Assembly: GCA_003022725.1 (NCBI GenBank)
Contig: PXSQ01000101.1
Coordinates: 2,351 to 37,378, forward strand
Direction of reading: 5' to 3'
DNA length: 35,028 nucleotides
Source: Halobacteriales archaeon SW_7_65_23
GTDB lineage: Archaea > Halobacteriota > Halobacteria > Halobacteriales > Haloarculaceae
Positions 1-6,302 of this stretch are shown here, piece by piece; positions within the stretch are counted from its first letter, which is position 1; the number at the start of each line of letters is the position of its first letter. The notes under the pieces are model-generated. The model was not told where the DNA came from and did no database searches. It saw only the letters and a list, made by a program, of their open reading frames with translations. The position numbers were made by a program, and so were the translations under genes.

Positions 1-202
1 ACACGTTCTGCATGAACAGGCTAATCACGACGAACAGCAGCCGCCTCGTCGCATCTTGCGTTGTCGTCGAAATCAGCGATGCTTCTGAGAGACGGTACGT
101 TGCTTCGATTCCGAAGCGTTTGCTGTAGTGCGCGCGAGCCTGACGTGGTGTATCGATGAACGGCGCGTCAACAGCGTAGCCGATTTGCGGTACAGAGTTT
201 AC
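1..202 (-). pseudogene. C-terminal fragment of IS4/ISH3-like transposase
   Basis: Reading the minus strand from 202 leftwards gives an open frame that runs off the window edge and contains HYSKRFGIEATYRLSEA followed by a hydrophobic stretch ending LFVVISLFMQNV. The spacing Y-2-R-3-E matches the start of the Y-R-E-K signature near the third catalytic acid of IS4-group DDE transposases, and the hydrophobic tail is typical of the ISH3-like members in haloarchaea. There is no start codon and the frame is lost at the IS200/IS605-type hairpin next to it, so this is most likely a 5'-truncated copy. The C-terminus lies outside the window. Confidence 0.7.
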
Positions 203-204
203 GC

Positions 205-250
205 GATTCCCGCCCGCCGTGAACGGCGGGACTCCCTCGCTGAATTAGGT
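205..250 (-). mobile_element. IS200/IS605 (IS1341-type) right-end relic
   Basis: A perfect 8-bp inverted repeat, CCCGCCGT (213-220) and ACGGCGGG (223-230), lies in a minus-strand context resembling the 3' ends of haloarchaeal tnpB elements, where such a hairpin follows the transposase stop and belongs to the right end/omega-RNA. No TnpB protein frame precedes it, so only the end is left. It separates two unrelated gene fragments, suggesting nested insertions. Confidence 0.45.
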
Positions 251-252
251 GA

Positions 253-336
253 TACATCGCCAGTGTGCTGGTGTCGAACCTGGCGGTCAAGCGGGCGATG
301 GAACTGGCGCTCGACCGGATGCCGCTGGCGTCGTGA
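253..336 (+). pseudogene. Orphan C-terminal gene fragment
   Basis: A 27-codon frame with coding-like composition (VLVSNLAVKRAMELALDR in its middle) ends in TGA at 334-336. It is preceded in frame by TGA at 250-252, directly beside the transposon-end hairpin, and has no good start. It looks like the tail of a helical protein cut off by the insertion. I do not recognise the family. A chance open frame cannot be excluded. Confidence 0.3.
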
Positions 337-356
337 CCGACGTGGGGGCAGGGTCG

Positions 357-569
357 TTACTCCCCGTCGAGGTCGGCGTAGATTCGGCTCAGCCCACACT
401 CCGGGCAGACGAACGTCTCTGCGTCGTACGTCTGGGTCGCTCCGAGTTTGCCGAGGATTCCCTCGCGGCTCTCGTCCGAGCGGAATCTGAAGTAGTGGCC
501 GCCGCTTTGCAGTTCCATCGCTTCCATCGTCACGCCGCAGTCGGGACAGCGCGGGTCAACGTCCGGCAT
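357..569 (-). CDS. Small CPxCG zinc-ribbon protein
   Basis: A 70-residue acidic protein with two CPxCG knuckles, CPDCG near residue 8 and CPECG near residue 55, the pattern of a two-knuckle zinc ribbon. Haloarchaea encode dozens of such single-domain proteins, mostly without known function. The ATG at 569 has a TATA-like box about 27 nt upstream, fitting a leaderless transcript. It lies downstream of pdaD on the same strand, but a 114-bp palindromic element separates them, so co-transcription is doubtful. There is no membrane segment or signal peptide. A nucleic-acid or protein-binding role would be inference only. Confidence 0.8.
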   Translation of the reverse strand: MPDVDPRCPDCGVTMEAMELQSGGHYFRFRSDESREGILGKLGATQTYDAETFVCPECGLSRIYADLDGE

Positions 570-592
570 AGGTCGATGCAGGCTTGCGGGTC

Positions 593-600
593 GGTTAATA
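593..600 (-). promoter_or_regulatory. TATA-like box for zinc-ribbon gene
   Basis: TATTAACC on the minus strand lies about 27 nt before the ATG at 569, the spacing expected for an archaeal promoter of a leaderless mRNA. It falls outside the neighbouring palindromic element. Confidence 0.45.
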
Positions 601-658
601 CCCGAGGCCTGGATTCAGGGCCAGAAACAGCGCTGGGACCACTCGGGAAGGGCAAGTC

Positions 659-772
659 TCATACTGTCGGACGTAACTCTGTGTCACATCGTGACACTCT
701 CCTGGCTGTATTCGCACGGGTAAACGGCTGAACGTGACGCGTGACTCCACGAAATTACGTCCGACAGTATCA
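659..772. mobile_element. 108-bp MITE-like element A1 with TCA flanks
   Basis: The core, 662-769 (108 bp), is bounded by perfect 15-bp terminal inverted repeats: TACTGTCGGACGTAA at the left and its complement TTACGTCCGACAGTA at the right. TCA occurs directly outside both ends (659-661 and 770-772), as a 3-bp target duplication would. The interior has a second hairpin, GTGTCAC-atc-GTGACAC (681-697). It has no coding capacity. A copy of the same length lies at 5619-5726 in the opposite orientation and a truncated one at 1413-1506, so it is a dispersed non-autonomous element. The right-hand TCA is the TGA stop codon of pdaD read on the minus strand. Confidence 0.85.
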
Positions 773-1234
773 ACAGAGCGTCGTCCCCTCGCCGTAGACG
801 GCGACGACGACTGCGGTCACGTAGGCGTCGAGTTCCGGGTCGGCGGTAACGACCCGGGTGTCGGGGTCAGTGTCGATCCCGCGGAGTTCACAGCCGCGTT
901 CGACGCCCGCCTCAAGGCGCTCGCGGACGGTCGCGGGGTCGTGGTCACCTTCCTCGTAGAAGATGCCCGTCCCGTCGGCGTCGCGGGCCCAGGCCAGCCC
1001 CGCGGCGGCCCGGTTCCCCGGTTGACTCGTCTGCCGCGCGAGCACGACGTCGAGCGCGTCCCCGGTCGGCCCGAGGTCCGGCGCGGTACCGGTCTCCTCG
1101 ACGTCGACGTCGGCGGGAATCACCGAGGACAGCGTCCGGAGGTTGTACTGGTGGATGCCAGCGTCAAGCAACGCCGCGTCGAACGATCCCTTCGGCGTGT
1201 TCCCCTGACCGGCGCCCCAGACGATCCGGATCAT
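770..1234 (-). CDS. pdaD: Pyruvoyl-dependent arginine decarboxylase
   Basis: A 154-residue protein matching the PvlArgDC family, which decarboxylates arginine to agmatine, the entry to archaeal polyamine synthesis. Visible family features are the N-terminal GAGQGNTPKGSFDAALLDAG region, then YNL and the LSSVIP motif at about residues 35-40. The proenzyme cleaves itself at the Ser-Ser pair (36/37) and the second Ser becomes the pyruvoyl cofactor. The length is normal. The ATG at 1234 begins MIRIVWG, the usual start. The TGA stop at 772-770 coincides with the TCA flank of element A1, so the element begins at the very next base and the protein is probably intact. Confidence 0.9.
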   Translation of the reverse strand: MIRIVWGAGQGNTPKGSFDAALLDAGIHQYNLRTLSSVIPADVDVEETGTAPDLGPTGDALDVVLARQTSQPGNRAAAGLAWARDADGTGIFYEEGDHDPATVRERLEAGVERGCELRGIDTDPDTRVVTADPELDAYVTAVVVAVYGEGTTLC

Positions 1235-1306
1235 GCTTGTGCTCCCGGTATTGCAGCCGACGCTCCCGGCGCTCGTCCCGTTTGCGACCCCGCGGACGAC
1301 ACTGGC

Positions 1307-1438
1307 TCACTCACCGCCGTCGACATCGTCGGCGCCGGTGTCGCCGGCTCCCTCGCTGTCTTCGAGCCGGTACGCCGCCTCGTCCTCACAGACGTCACAC
1401 GTCGGCTGCTCATACTGTCGGACGTAACTCTGTGTCAC
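1307..1438 (-). CDS. Small CxxC protein with start inside a MITE
   Basis: A minus-strand frame ends at TGA 1309-1307 with a coding-like tail, EQPTCDVCEDEAAYRL, then an acidic glycine-rich end. The only nearby in-frame start is a GTG at 1438, inside truncated element A2, which would add MTQSYVRQY from the element and give 43 residues. The ATG at 1413 is in another frame. The single CxxC and acidic tail resemble small haloarchaeal zinc proteins, but I do not recognise a family. Either the element replaced the original start region and supplies a new one, or the gene is dead. It lies 72 nt upstream of pdaD on the same strand. Confidence 0.4.
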   Translation of the reverse strand: MTQSYVRQYEQPTCDVCEDEAAYRLEDSEGAGDTGADDVDGGE

Positions 1439-1506
1439 ATCGTGACACTCTCCTGGCTGTATTCGCACGGGTGAACGGCTGACCGTGACGCGTGACTCCA
1501 CGAAAT
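1410..1506. mobile_element. Truncated MITE-like element A2
   Basis: It begins with TCA-TACTGTCGGACGTAA and follows element A1 base for base with only a couple of substitutions until GAAAT at 1506, where similarity ends just before the right terminal repeat. The right 15-bp terminus is therefore missing. It lies between ilvA and the small CxxC frame and runs into that frame. It is the same orientation as A1, about 750 bp away, so A1 and A2 form a direct repeat around pdaD. Confidence 0.8.
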
Positions 1507-1582
1507 GGAATAAAAGATGCCGGTTCACGGAGCCGGCGGCCGTCCAACAAGCCGCGGCTGGCGGTCCAGTAACAGGAACGCC

Positions 1583-1590
1583 TTTATATA
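1583..1590 (+). promoter_or_regulatory. TATA box of ilvA
   Basis: TTTATATA lies about 50 nt before the ilvA ATG at 1638, which would give a short 5' leader of about 20-25 nt. It is the clearest TATA element on this strand between the truncated MITE and the gene. Confidence 0.55.
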
Positions 1591-1637
1591 CGCGGGGACC
1601 CGGCAGGACTTTGGCCCCGCGTTCGGAACAGTGGGGT

Positions 1638-2849
1638 ATGCTCGATCTGGACGACGTGCTTGCGGCACGGGACCGGGTCGCCGAAACGGCGCGGTACACG
1701 CCGCTTGTGTACTCCCACACCTTTTCCGACATGACGGGCGCCGACGTTCACGTGAAACAGGAGATGCTCCAGCGGACGGGCGCGTTCAAGATACGCGGCG
1801 CGACCAACCGGATCGCCACGCTCCCCGCGGCAGACAGGGAAAGCGGCGTCGTCACCGCCAGCGCCGGCAACCACGCGCAGGGGGTCGAGCTCGCGGCCAC
1901 GCGCATGGGCGTGGACTCGAAGGTCGTGATGCCAGAGAACGCCCCGATCTCGAAAGTGAAAGCGACACAGAGCTACGGGGCCGAGGTGGTGCTCCACGGC
2001 GCCAACTACGACGCCGCCGCCGAGCACGCCCGCGAGCTCGAACGCGAGGAGGGGCGGTACTACCTCCCGGCGTTCGACGACTGGCAGGTCATGGCCGGCC
2101 AGGGGACGATCGGCCTGGAGATCCTGGAGGATCTGCCGAGCGTCGACACCGTCGTGGTGCCGATCGGCGGCGGCGGCCTGATTTCGGGGATCGCCACCGC
2201 GATCAAGGGCAAACAGCCCGACACCCGCGTGATCGGCGTCCAGGCCGAGGGCGCATCCAGCGTCGCGCCCTCCCTGCAGAAGGGCGACCGGATCATGCTC
2301 GACAGCGTCGACACGATCGCGGACGGGATCGCGACGCGGACCGTCGGCGAGAAGACGTTCCAGGTGATCCAGGAGCGCGTCGACGAGGTCGTGACGGTGT
2401 CCGACGCCGACATCGCCGTCGCGGTCACGTTGCTTTTAGAGCGCAGTAAGACGCTCGTGGAGGGCGCCGGTGCGGTGCCGCTCGCGGCGCTGCTTGCCGG
2501 CGAGTTCGACTATAAGGCCGACGAGACGATCGTACCGACCCTCTGTGGCGGCAACATCGACATGAACACGCTGACGACGGTGCTCGTCCGCGGGATGATC
2601 GAGACCGGCCGGTACCTCCGCATCCGGACCGTGCTGCCCGACCAGCCGGGGGCGCTCGACGCGCTGGTCGACATCATCTCCGAGCAGGAGGCCAACATCT
2701 ACGCGATCCAGCACGACCGGACCTCCCGGGACGTCTCGATGGACGCCGCGGAGGTGGAGATCGACCTCGAAACGCGGGGCCACGACCACGTCGAAAGACT
2801 GCTCGACGCATTCGAGGCCGCGGGGTACGAGATCGAAGTGCTCACGTAG
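1638..2849 (+). CDS. ilvA: Threonine ammonia-lyase (threonine deaminase)
   Basis: A 403-residue PLP enzyme converting threonine to 2-oxobutanoate and ammonia, first step of isoleucine synthesis or threonine catabolism. The fold-type II features are visible: the PLP lysine in GAFKIRGA (Lys51), the SAGNHAQG phosphate/substrate loop, and the glycine-rich GGGGLISG loop. A C-terminal ACT-like domain (about residue 325 onward, starting YLRIRTVLPDQPGALDALV) suggests amino-acid control or the short catabolic type. An open frame extends upstream to 1485, but its extra residues fall in promoter and MITE sequence; MLDLDDVLAARDRV is the normal start. Its 3' end overlaps a convergent small frame by 8 nt. 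Confidence 0.92.
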   Translation: MLDLDDVLAARDRVAETARYTPLVYSHTFSDMTGADVHVKQEMLQRTGAFKIRGATNRIATLPAADRESGVVTASAGNHAQGVELAATRMGVDSKVVMPENAPISKVKATQSYGAEVVLHGANYDAAAEHARELEREEGRYYLPAFDDWQVMAGQGTIGLEILEDLPSVDTVVVPIGGGGLISGIATAIKGKQPDTRVIGVQAEGASSVAPSLQKGDRIMLDSVDTIADGIATRTVGEKTFQVIQERVDEVVTVSDADIAVAVTLLLERSKTLVEGAGAVPLAALLAGEFDYKADETIVPTLCGGNIDMNTLTTVLVRGMIETGRYLRIRTVLPDQPGALDALVDIISEQEANIYAIQHDRTSRDVSMDAAEVEIDLETRGHDHVERLLDAFEAAGYEIEVLT

Positions 2850-3006
2850 CCGGCTCCTGGAACGACTCTTCTGGCCGGTCGACGCCGGTGATCTCCGTGC
2901 AGTCCGGGATCGCCGTCGAGGCGTATAGCTCGTTGGTCGCGTGGTGGAGCCGTTCCAGCGTCGAACCAAGCTGCTCGATCTGCCAGACAGGTAACTGGTC
3001 AGTCCT
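2842..3006 (-). pseudogene. Small gene apparently lacking its start codon
   Basis: Downstream of the FAD oxidoreductase a coding-like frame (almost only G/C third positions) reads TDQLPVWQIEQLGSTLERLH and continues to a TGA at 2844-2842, about 54 codons. There is no ATG, GTG or TTG between the preceding in-frame TGA and this stretch. At the expected overlap with the upstream stop the sequence is AGGACTGA; an ATGACTGA overlap is what coupled haloarchaeal genes commonly show. I infer a single T-to-G change removed the ATG at 3006-3004. The family is not recognised. Confidence 0.45.
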
Positions 3007-4117
3007 CGTCGGCGACGCTCATTCCTTCGCGAACCGCGAACGATTCATCTCCTGAAAATCGCGCCGGACGGAACGCGTCGATCCCTGGGCCGCCGAGCAG
3101 CTGGTCGGCGATACGGCGTCCCGTCGCTGGCGCGCGCATGAACCCCTGGCCCTGGAACCCCGTGGCGAGGGACAGCCCCTCGCGGAGCTGTCCGACGAGC
3201 GGCTGGCGATCGGGGGTCGCCGTACACAGCCCCGCCCAGGCCCGCTCGACGTCCGGCTGGAGGGCCGGCAGCCGGTGGGTGAGGCGGTCGGACAGCGACG
3301 CCGCGAATCCCGGGCTTGCGTCCCGGTCGTACGTCTCGGGGTCTGCCTCGGCGCGTTCGGTTCCATCGCCCGCGAGCAGCCCGTCGGGGTGGGGCCGGGC
3401 GTAACAGCCTGCCGTCGCGTCGTACCACATCGGCTCGCTCACGTCCGCCGCCGTGATCAGCGCCTGCACCCGGTACGGTTTCATGGCGATCGAAACGCCG
3501 GCGTCGGCGAGGAGGCGCTTCGATCGCGCCCCGGCCGCGACCAGCACGGCGTCGACCTCTCGTGGCGGTCCGTCCTGCGGGAGCACGCGCGGCGGATCGA
3601 CTCCCACCGCGACCAGCGTGTCCGTCTCCAGGCTGGCCCCTTCGGCAGCGGCGTTCTCCGCGAGACACGCCGTGTACGCACCCGGGTCCGCGTACCCGGC
3701 GCCGGTGGTCACACCCGCGACTGCCACGTTGTCGACCCGCAACGCGGGGAACCGGTCGCCGAGCGCCGACGGCTCGATCTGCCGGGCCGGCAGGCCGTGG
3801 TCTGCCATCCGGTCGAGACCCGACTCGATCGCCTCGGCGTGTCTCTCGTCGCCCTCGCGGGCTAGCCAGACGTACGGGCAGTCCTGAAAGGCGAAGGTGT
3901 CCGGCCCCGAGAGCGTCCGGAACCGCTCGATGGCCTCCCGGGCGAGCGACGCCGCCGGTTCGGTCGCGACAGCGTCGTAGCAGACGCCCGCTGCCCGCCC
4001 GCTGGCGCCGCTGGCGACGGAGCCGCGGTCGTAGACGGTCACGTCCGCTCCCCTGCGCGCCAGTTCGTACGCCGCCGTCGCGCCGACTGCGCCGGCGCCG
4101 ACGATCGCGATTTCCAT
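2999..4117 (-). CDS. FAD-dependent amine/amino-acid oxidoreductase (DAO family)
   Basis: A 372-residue flavoenzyme of the D-amino-acid oxidase/glycine oxidase/sarcosine oxidase family. The N-terminal MEIAIVGAGAVGATAAYELA carries the GxGxxG dinucleotide-binding motif for FAD, then an acidic residue after the second strand (VTVYD) and the SGASGRAAG loop. The C-terminal GLCTATPDRQPLVGQ and TGFQGQGFMRAPATGR segments are the conserved flavin/substrate end of the family. The exact substrate (D-amino acid, glycine, sarcosine or proline) cannot be told from sequence. The ATG at 4117 fits the motif; the frame is open upstream but not family-like. It follows the BtuF-like gene by 59 nt on the same strand. 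Confidence 0.85.
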   Translation of the reverse strand: MEIAIVGAGAVGATAAYELARRGADVTVYDRGSVASGASGRAAGVCYDAVATEPAASLAREAIERFRTLSGPDTFAFQDCPYVWLAREGDERHAEAIESGLDRMADHGLPARQIEPSALGDRFPALRVDNVAVAGVTTGAGYADPGAYTACLAENAAAEGASLETDTLVAVGVDPPRVLPQDGPPREVDAVLVAAGARSKRLLADAGVSIAMKPYRVQALITAADVSEPMWYDATAGCYARPHPDGLLAGDGTERAEADPETYDRDASPGFAASLSDRLTHRLPALQPDVERAWAGLCTATPDRQPLVGQLREGLSLATGFQGQGFMRAPATGRRIADQLLGGPGIDAFRPARFSGDESFAVREGMSVADED

Positions 4118-4176
4118 CCCAGCGCCGCGGTCGGGCTGGAACTCTTGATCGTCACGCGCCGCGAGTGCCCCGGCCA

Positions 4177-5130
4177 TCAGGACCGCGACTCCGGCGCCTC
4201 CTCGCGGGCGTCGCCACCCGCTGTTTCCCCTGAGAGCGCCGGCCACTCGACGACCGCCTCCTCGGGGAGCTCTGCGGACCTGTGGAGGACATCGGCGAAC
4301 AGTTCGAGCGTATCGACGAGCCGCGGGCCGGGCCGGTTCACGTAGTGATGTCCGTCCATGATGTAGACCCGGTCCTCCTCGACCGCGGTCAGGTCGCGCC
4401 AGCCCGCGCGGTCGGAGAGGTCCGCGCGGTTCTCCAGCGTCTGGTCGACGCCGAACCCGCAGGGCGCCGCGATGACGACCTCGGGGTCGTACGCCCGGAT
4501 CTCCTCCCACTCGCGGGGGGTCGAGCGGTCGCCCGCCTCCGCCAGCCCGTAGCTGCCGCCGGCCCGCTCGATCAGTCCCGGCACCCAGTGGCCAGCGGCC
4601 ATGACGGGGTCGAGCCAGTCGAGGACGGCGACGCGGGGGCCCTCGTCCGCGCTCGGCGCCGACTCGGTCACTGCGTCGACGCGTGACTGGAGGTCGGCGA
4701 CCACGTCGCTGGCAGCCGCCTCGCGGCCGAGGACATCCCCGAGCCGTTCCAGATCCGCGAACACGTCAGCGAGGCTGTGCGGATCCGAGGTGATGATCCG
4801 GGCGTCGAGCGAGAGCTCGGCGACAGCCTGCCGGATCGCCGAGTCGTCGACGGCACAGACGTCACAGATCCCCTGGGAGACGACGACGTCGGGGTTCAGC
4901 TCGGCGAGCAGGTCGCGGTCGATCTCGTAGACGCCGCCGGCCTCTTCGGCGTCGGCCACCTGCTCGTTGATCGCCGCGCTCGAAGCGCCCGGATCGATCC
5001 GGGTATCGATCACCGACGGCAGTTCGCGGGCCGCCGGCGGGTAGTCACACTCGTGGGAGACGGCGACGGGTTCGACGCCGAGTGCGTACAGCATCTCGGT
5101 CGCCGAGGGAAGCAATGAGACGACGCGCAT
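4177..5130 (-). CDS. BtuF-like cobalamin-binding protein
   Basis: A 317-residue protein of the TroA/BtuF helical-backbone receptor family. It begins MRVVSLLPSATEMLYALG, has the SHECDYPP and SQGICDVCAV motifs, and ends with a C-terminal lobe containing YVNRPGPRLVDTLE. There is no signal peptide or lipobox, so it is the signal-less type, commonly named cobalamin-binding protein, whose role may be cytosolic or unknown rather than classic ABC capture. No BtuC/D permease or ATPase lies nearby. A TATA-like TTTTATGT about 25 nt before the ATG at 5130 supports this start; an upstream extension reads through a palindromic repeat and is rejected. Confidence 0.82.
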   Translation of the reverse strand: MRVVSLLPSATEMLYALGVEPVAVSHECDYPPAARELPSVIDTRIDPGASSAAINEQVADAEEAGGVYEIDRDLLAELNPDVVVSQGICDVCAVDDSAIRQAVAELSLDARIITSDPHSLADVFADLERLGDVLGREAAASDVVADLQSRVDAVTESAPSADEGPRVAVLDWLDPVMAAGHWVPGLIERAGGSYGLAEAGDRSTPREWEEIRAYDPEVVIAAPCGFGVDQTLENRADLSDRAGWRDLTAVEEDRVYIMDGHHYVNRPGPRLVDTLELFADVLHRSAELPEEAVVEWPALSGETAGGDAREEAPESRS

Positions 5131-5151
5131 ACCGGCCGTAGGCCCGTCACG

Positions 5152-5160
5152 GACATAAAA
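5152..5160 (-). promoter_or_regulatory. TATA-like box of the btuF-like gene
   Basis: The minus strand reads GGTTTTATGTCC about 25 nt before the ATG at 5130, fitting a leaderless archaeal promoter. It lies just past palindromic element C1, which may insulate it from the gene upstream. Confidence 0.45.
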
Positions 5161-5183
5161 CCTCAACGCCGGAACCGGCGCCG

Positions 5184-5222
5184 TCATACTGGTGAGTAAA
5201 AGAATTACAGCCACCAGTATCA
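5184..5222 (-). repeat. 33-bp palindromic element C1 with TCA flanks
   Basis: The core 5187-5219 starts TACTGGTG and ends CACCAGTA, with TCA on both sides (5184-5186 and 5220-5222). On the minus strand it follows the TGA stop of the DUF6432-like gene directly, and its middle reads AATTCTTTTAC, a T-rich stretch able to act as an archaeal terminator. A near-identical copy (32 of 33 bases) follows cysS at 33642 in the same orientation relative to the gene. It shares the TACTG...CAGTA ends and TCA flanks with the 108-bp elements. Confidence 0.75.
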
Positions 5223-5519
5223 GAAGGGAAGCCGGTCGCGGATCTGGTCGAAAACGTCGGTCTCCTCCTCGTCGGTGTTCTCGGGGCCGACGACGTGGTC
5301 CTGGGGCAGGATCACCATCCGTTCGCCCTCCTCGTCGACCTCGATGAGGCCATCGTCTTTCAGGTCCGCGAGAGCGTCCTCGAGCGTGTCGATGTCCTCC
5401 TCGACCTCGGCCCGGAGTTCGAAGACGGTCATCCCATCGTCCTGCCGGTCGGCCAGTGCGTCGAGTACCTCGACGTCAGTGTCGTCGCGGTCGCGATACG
5501 CCGGCTTGGCACGCATCAT
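5220..5519 (-). CDS. Small winged-helix-like protein (DUF6432-like)
   Basis: A 99-residue acidic protein starting MMRAKPAYRDRDDTDVEVLD. The middle (DGMTVFELRAEVEEDIDTLEDALADLKDDGLIEV) has the helix-helix-wing rhythm of a MarR/DprA-type winged helix, where the last helix separates parallel outputs by protein contact or DNA binding. I associate it with the haloarchaeal DUF6432 family from memory. The ATG at 5519 is chosen because an AACTATAAGG TATA element lies about 26 nt upstream, making a leaderless start; 5516 is equally possible. The TGA stop is the TCA flank of element C1. A regulatory role is likely but unproven. Confidence 0.75.
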   Translation of the reverse strand: MMRAKPAYRDRDDTDVEVLDALADRQDDGMTVFELRAEVEEDIDTLEDALADLKDDGLIEVDEEGERMVILPQDHVVGPENTDEEETDVFDQIRDRLPF

Positions 5520-5540
5520 CCGCACGTACGCTGTGGCGGA

Positions 5541-5550
5541 CCTTATAGTT
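5541..5550 (-). promoter_or_regulatory. TATA box of the DUF6432-like gene
   Basis: AACTATAAGG on the minus strand is centred about 26 nt before the ATG at 5519, typical of a leaderless haloarchaeal promoter. It lies between MITE A3 and the gene. Confidence 0.55.
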
Positions 5551-5615
5551 AACAGGGTTGTGTAACGGTATGGCTCGAGCATTGTTTCGAACAGTTTAAC
5601 AGCTGATAGACATTC

Positions 5616-5729
5616 TCATACTGTCGGACGTAATTTCGTGGAGTCACGCGTCACGTTCAGCCGTTCAACCGTGCGAATATAGCCAGGAGAGTGTCACGAT
5701 GTGATACAGAGTTACATCCGACAGTATCA
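5616..5729. mobile_element. 108-bp MITE-like element A3 with TCA flanks
   Basis: The core 5619-5726 is 108 bp, the same length as A1, and is A1 in reverse orientation with a few substitutions (for example GTTACATCC in place of GTTACGTCC at its right end). The left terminus is TACTGTCGGACGTAA. TCA flanks both ends (5616-5618 and 5727-5729). It lies between two minus-strand genes and its right TCA is the TGA stop codon of the upstream one. It has no coding capacity. As A3 is reversed relative to A1, the orientation toward the stop codon is not fixed. Confidence 0.85.
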
Positions 5730-6194
5730 ATCCAGCCTGTCCCGGACGTCGGCGAGATCGACGTCGCCCCAGGCTTCGAGTTCGTAGCTGACGTCGATGA
5801 GCGTCGTGATCCGGTCGTCGTCCCCGTCGTCGAGCGCCTGCGCCGCGTCAGCCCGGAACCGCTCCGCCGCGCGCCTGCCGGCCGTCTCGCGGTCGATCGC
5901 GCGCTCGTCGACATCGAGGATATGGACGAGATCCCTGGCATCCTCCGGGAGTTCCGGGAACGCGGCCGGGCCGGCGACCAGAACTGGTTCGTCCGTCCCC
6001 TCGACGTCACCCGATTCGAGCGCGATCAGGTAGTACCCCTCGATCCCGGCCTGGATGTCGTCGGCGAACACGTCGGGGTCGTACTCCTCGCCGCGTTTGA
6101 ACGCGAGTTCGGCGAGCCCGTTTCGCAACTCCTCGCGCGTGAGCCCGCCGAACAGTTCGACCACCCCCGCAAGCTCGTCCCCTGTGACGTCCAT
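5727..6194 (-). CDS. Haloarchaeal conserved protein (DUF7109-like)
   Basis: A 155-residue very acidic soluble protein beginning MDVTGDELAGVVELFGGLTR and ending VDLADVRDRLD. The helical N-terminus with FGGLTREEL and AFKRGEEYDPD segments matches, as far as I recall, the haloarchaea-restricted family DUF7109, whose function is unknown. The ATG at 6194 has an AT-rich TATA-like AATTTACG about 27 nt upstream. The last codon is followed by TGA formed by the TCA flank of MITE A3, so the C-terminus appears undisturbed. It has no membrane segment, signal peptide or cysteine motif. Confidence 0.75.
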   Translation of the reverse strand: MDVTGDELAGVVELFGGLTREELRNGLAELAFKRGEEYDPDVFADDIQAGIEGYYLIALESGDVEGTDEPVLVAGPAAFPELPEDARDLVHILDVDERAIDRETAGRRAAERFRADAAQALDDGDDDRITTLIDVSYELEAWGDVDLADVRDRLD

Positions 6195-6302
6195 GCTCGT
6201 GGCATCGACGGCCTGGCGTAAATTGGTTTGTGCGAGATCGGTTCAGGGATCGCACGGCGACGAACACCAACATTCTCGGAGCCCCCGCACGAACTCCCGA
6301 CG

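Noticed and set aside
734-1474. 246-codon plus-strand frame over pdaD
   Set aside because: It is antisense to a clear pyruvoyl arginine decarboxylase and has no recognisable sequence of its own.
1485-1637. 51-codon N-terminal extension of ilvA
   Set aside because: The extension covers the truncated MITE and the TATA box; MLDLDDVLAARDRV is the normal start of the family.
5131-5183. Cobalamin riboswitch before the BtuF-like gene
   Set aside because: The promoter appears leaderless with too little transcribed sequence for a riboswitch.
5131-5214. N-terminal extension of the BtuF-like protein resembling a signal peptide (MAVILLLTS)
   Set aside because: The residues come from palindromic element C1 and its flank; the TATA box and family alignment place the start at 5130.
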